Shown here: positions 62,198 through 64,000 of the stretch, piece by piece
Position numbering within the stretch: position 1 is the stretch's first letter
Layout: every line of letters starts with the position of its first letter
Assembly: GCF_018130825.1 (NCBI RefSeq)
Contig: NZ_JAFCJS010000004.1
Span: 62,001-126,000 of the forward strand
Direction: 5' to 3'
From: Bradyrhizobium liaoningense
GTDB lineage: Bacteria > Pseudomonadota > Alphaproteobacteria > Rhizobiales > Xanthobacteraceae
DNA: 64,000 nucleotides
The notes under the pieces: generated by a model
The model's database searches: none
What the model was told of the DNA's origin: nothing
What the model saw: only the letters and a program-made list of their open reading frames with translations
Made by a program: the position numbers and the translations under genes

Positions 62198-63121
62198 ATG
62201 CCTCGAACACGCGACGGATTTACGGATATGGACTGGGACAAGCTGAAGGTGTTTCACGCGGCAGCGGAAGCGGGCAGCTTCACGCACGCGGGCGAGCAGC
62301 TCGGCCTGTCGCAATCGGCGGTTTCCCGCCAGGTCTCGGCGCTGGAGCAGGAGCTTTCGGTCTCGCTGTTCCACCGCCACGCCCGCGGCCTGATCCTCAC
62401 CGAGCAGGGCGACCTGTTGTTCCGCACCGCGCATGACGTGTTCATGCAGCTGCAGGCGGCGCGCGCCAAGCTCACCGACAGCCGCGAGCGGCCGAGCGGC
62501 GATCTCAAGATCACCACCACGCCCGGCGTCGGCATCAACTGGCTGATCCCGCGGCTCGGCGAATTCACCGCGCTCTATCCGGAGATCCGGATCTCGCTGA
62601 TCGTCACCGACGAGGAGCTCGACCTGTCGATGCGCGAGGCTGATGTCGCGATCCGCACCCGCAAGCCGACGCAGCCGGATCTGATCCAGCGCAAGCTGTT
62701 CGCGATGGGCTTCCACGCCTATTGCTCGCCGGAATACATCAAGCGCTTCGGCACGCCGCGCACGCTGGAGGAACTCGACTCCCACCGCATCATCACGCTC
62801 TCCGACGGCAACTTCGCGCCGCACCTGCAGAACCGCAACTGGCTGATCGAGGCCGGGCGCAACGGCTCCGGTCCGCGCGAGGCCTATTTCAAGGTCAACA
62901 ACATCCTCGGCCTCGTGCGCGCCTGCGCGCAGGGTCTCGGCATCGCGGCGCTGCCCGACTATCTGGTCGAGGAGCAGAGCAAGCTTGTGCAACTGTTTGG
63001 CGAATCGGATTCGATCCAGCTCGACACCTATTTCGTCTATCCTGAGGAGTTGAAGACGGTTGCGCGCGTGCAGGTGTTCCGCGACTTCGTGGTGAGCAAG
63101 GCGCAGCGCTGGCCGTCCTGA
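62198..63121 (+). CDS. LysR-family regulator
   Basis: A 307-residue LysR protein. The winged HTH (about 13-70, KLKVFHAAAEAGSFTHAGEQLGLSQSAVSRQVSALE) precedes the substrate-binding domain (95-300) with SPEYIKRFGTPRTLEEL and GLGIAALPDYLVEE. ATG 62198 is chosen; an ATG ten codons later is possible. It follows trxB by five bases on the same strand, an unusual place for a LysR gene, which is often divergent from its target, so its regulon may lie elsewhere. A perfect palindrome follows its stop codon. Confidence 0.92.
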   Translation: MPRTRDGFTDMDWDKLKVFHAAAEAGSFTHAGEQLGLSQSAVSRQVSALEQELSVSLFHRHARGLILTEQGDLLFRTAHDVFMQLQAARAKLTDSRERPSGDLKITTTPGVGINWLIPRLGEFTALYPEIRISLIVTDEELDLSMREADVAIRTRKPTQPDLIQRKLFAMGFHAYCSPEYIKRFGTPRTLEELDSHRIITLSDGNFAPHLQNRNWLIEAGRNGSGPREAYFKVNNILGLVRACAQGLGIAALPDYLVEEQSKLVQLFGESDSIQLDTYFVYPEELKTVARVQVFRDFVVSKAQRWPS

Positions 63122-63124
63122 TTT

Positions 63125-63143
63125 CCGCATGTCTGACATGCGG
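63125..63143. promoter_or_regulatory. Perfect 19-base palindrome after the LysR gene
   Basis: CCGCATGTC-T-GACATGCGG is a perfect inverted repeat with a one-base centre, three bases after the LysR stop. It lacks a loop and T-run, so a DNA-binding site is more likely than a terminator. Confidence 0.4.
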
Positions 63144-63293
63144 CCTCGGCTGTTGCTGCAGGGCGCTCGTCAAGCCCATACTGTTTGCACGCTGAGCCTT
63201 CGCGTTGCGCATTTGTCCCCCTCCTCCAGTGGCGCGGGAGTTCAGTAATCCCTCTTGGAAGGTGATTGTGTCGGCCTCACGTGGCCAATACCT

Positions 63294-63323
63294 AAGCCGG
63301 GCCCTCGGGTCCGGCTTTTTTTC
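63294..63323 (+). terminator. Intrinsic terminator
   Basis: AAGCCGG...CCGGCTT with inner GCC/GGT pairing and TTTTTTT tail, about 170 bases after the LysR stop. The gap 63122-63569 holds this, another terminator and no gene. Confidence 0.85.
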
Positions 63324-63494
63324 TGCCGAAAACGGCTTTCGCCCTCCGCGTGTATTGACAGTTTTCGGCGTCCCCCGCATCATTTGCCAATGATCACGAA
63401 GTCGTGCGCACTCGTTTCGAAAAAAGGCCCCCATCCGGGGACCTCGGAATGTTGCGCGCGCTAGGCTGACTTCGTCATCGCGAGCTAAATCCCG

Positions 63495-63524
63495 AAAACC
63501 CCGCCCACCTGGACGGGGTTTTTT
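63495..63524 (+). terminator. Second intrinsic terminator before the dapA-family gene
   Basis: Stem AAAACCCCG / CGGGGTTTT with a ten-base loop and TTTTTT tail, 46 bases before the dapA-family start. A short transcript from the TTGACA near 63356 could end here; that is speculative. Confidence 0.8.
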
Positions 63525-63569
63525 CATGTGCCCTCCGTCTCAGGTTTTTTCCCGAGAAGGAGATGGAAC

Positions 63570-64000
63570 ATGACTGGACTACGCGAACATTTGCACGGGC
63601 TCTGGCTGCCGCTGGTGACGCCGTTCCAAAGCGGCAAGCTCGACGAGACCTCGCTGCGGCGGCTGACCCGGCATTACGCCGGACAGGCCGTCGACGGCTT
63701 CATCCTGGGGGCGACCTCCGGCGAAGGCATGACGCTACGCGAGGGCGAGCTCGAGCGCCTCGTCGCGATTGTCCGTGATGAGATGGCATCCGGCCGCCGC
63801 ACCTTGCCGATCTGCCTCGGGCTGTCGGGCGCCGACACCGCGCGGCTGCAGGACCGCCTCGATGAAACAGCGGACTGGCCGATCGAGGGCTATCTGATCG
63901 CGAGCCCGTATTACGTGCGGCCGTCGCAGCGCGGGCTGCTGGCGCATTTCGAGACGCTCGCCGACCACGCGGCGTGGCCGATCGCGCTCTACAACATTCC
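63570..64000 (+). CDS. dapA: DapA-family protein (dihydrodipicolinate synthase-like), 3' end outside window
   Basis: The frame opens at ATG 63570 with GAGAAGGAG upstream and runs off the window; 143 residues are visible. The N-terminus LWLPLVTPFQSGKLDETSLRRL and the GATSGEGMTL segment match the class I aldolase DapA/N-acetylneuraminate lyase group, and SPYYVRPSQRGLLAHF holds the tyrosine region. DapA condenses aspartate semialdehyde with pyruvate in lysine synthesis. The Ser-Gly-Glu in place of Thr-Gly-Glu is a common paralogue variant, so the specific role is open; the Schiff-base Lys is beyond the window edge. Confidence 0.88.
   Translation, partial: MTGLREHLHGLWLPLVTPFQSGKLDETSLRRLTRHYAGQAVDGFILGATSGEGMTLREGELERLVAIVRDEMASGRRTLPICLGLSGADTARLQDRLDETADWPIEGYLIASPYYVRPSQRGLLAHFETLADHAAWPIALYNI

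Noticed and set aside
63205..63464. Short frames between the LysR gene and the dapA-family gene
   Set aside because: They cross the terminator at 63294-63323 and lack ribosome sites.

Overview
The window reads as chromosomal DNA of a GC-rich alphaproteobacterium, most likely Bradyrhizobium or a close Nitrobacteraceae relative. The evidence is strong third-position GC, housekeeping genes with alphaproteobacterial features (a DnaG without zinc ligands, an RpoD with a long acidic insert, an RpoH sigma factor), and many short palindromic repeats in intergenic gaps, several of which I recall from Bradyrhizobium genomes. I see no transposase, integrase, phage module or CRISPR array. Taxonomy is from pattern recognition only; no database search was possible.

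Layout. 0-5.6 kb: two coupled cysteine-rich small proteins, a TetR regulator divergent from a tautomerase with paired operators between them, and a minus-strand operon of D-aminoacylase-like amidohydrolase, COG0523 GTPase and DUF1989 protein. 5.6-6.5 kb: gene-free remnant of what looks like a dispersed repeat. 6.5-16 kb: UPF0158 protein, lipoprotein hydrolase, large UPF0182 membrane protein, YbaK-type deacylase, CBS protein, NERD-helicase, tRNA-Glu(CTC), and a membrane protein divergent from an RluD-type pseudouridine synthase. 16-24.4 kb: rpoH, peptidoglycan amidase, diguanylate cyclase, a 22-residue peptide made only of Met, Lys and Ala, LysE exporter, response regulator, SDR, lytic transglycosylase and OmpA-like protein. 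24.4-31 kb: small proteins, a possible short RNA, and dnaG followed by rpoD. 31-37 kb: chlorite-dismutase-family protein, gamma-glutamylcyclotransferase-like protein, transglutaminase pair, N-formylglutamate amidohydrolase, DUF3592 and LysE proteins. 37-42 kb: LVIVD-repeat exported protein and an ArsR regulator with three tandem AHSA1/SRPBCC paralogues. 42-49 kb: hybrid histidine kinase and a cluster of epoxide hydrolase, acyl-CoA synthetase, MarR, SnoaL-like and membrane protein. 49-64 kb: YqeY, carA and carB separated by about 4.5 kb, Dps, a methyltransferase, an odd tRNA-Cys-like gene, ArsR/MFS pair, greA, Lrp, trxB, LysR and the start of a dapA-family gene.

How genes work together. Macromolecular synthesis and stress control are well represented (dnaG, rpoD, rpoH, greA, two tRNA loci). 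Pyrimidine/arginine precursor synthesis needs both carA and carB, which are unlinked in transcription here. Several regulator-target pairs carry visible operators in their shared or upstream DNA (TetR/tautomerase, ArsR/AHSA1, ArsR/MFS, Lrp/trxB, MarR/SnoaL).

The most unusual items are the ArsR-triple-AHSA1 operon with its operator lying inside a promoter that appears to give a leaderless mRNA, the tRNA-Cys-like gene with an eight-base anticodon loop fused to a repeat, and the Lys/Ala micropeptide. Most long open frames opposite known genes are GC-driven shadows and were not annotated.
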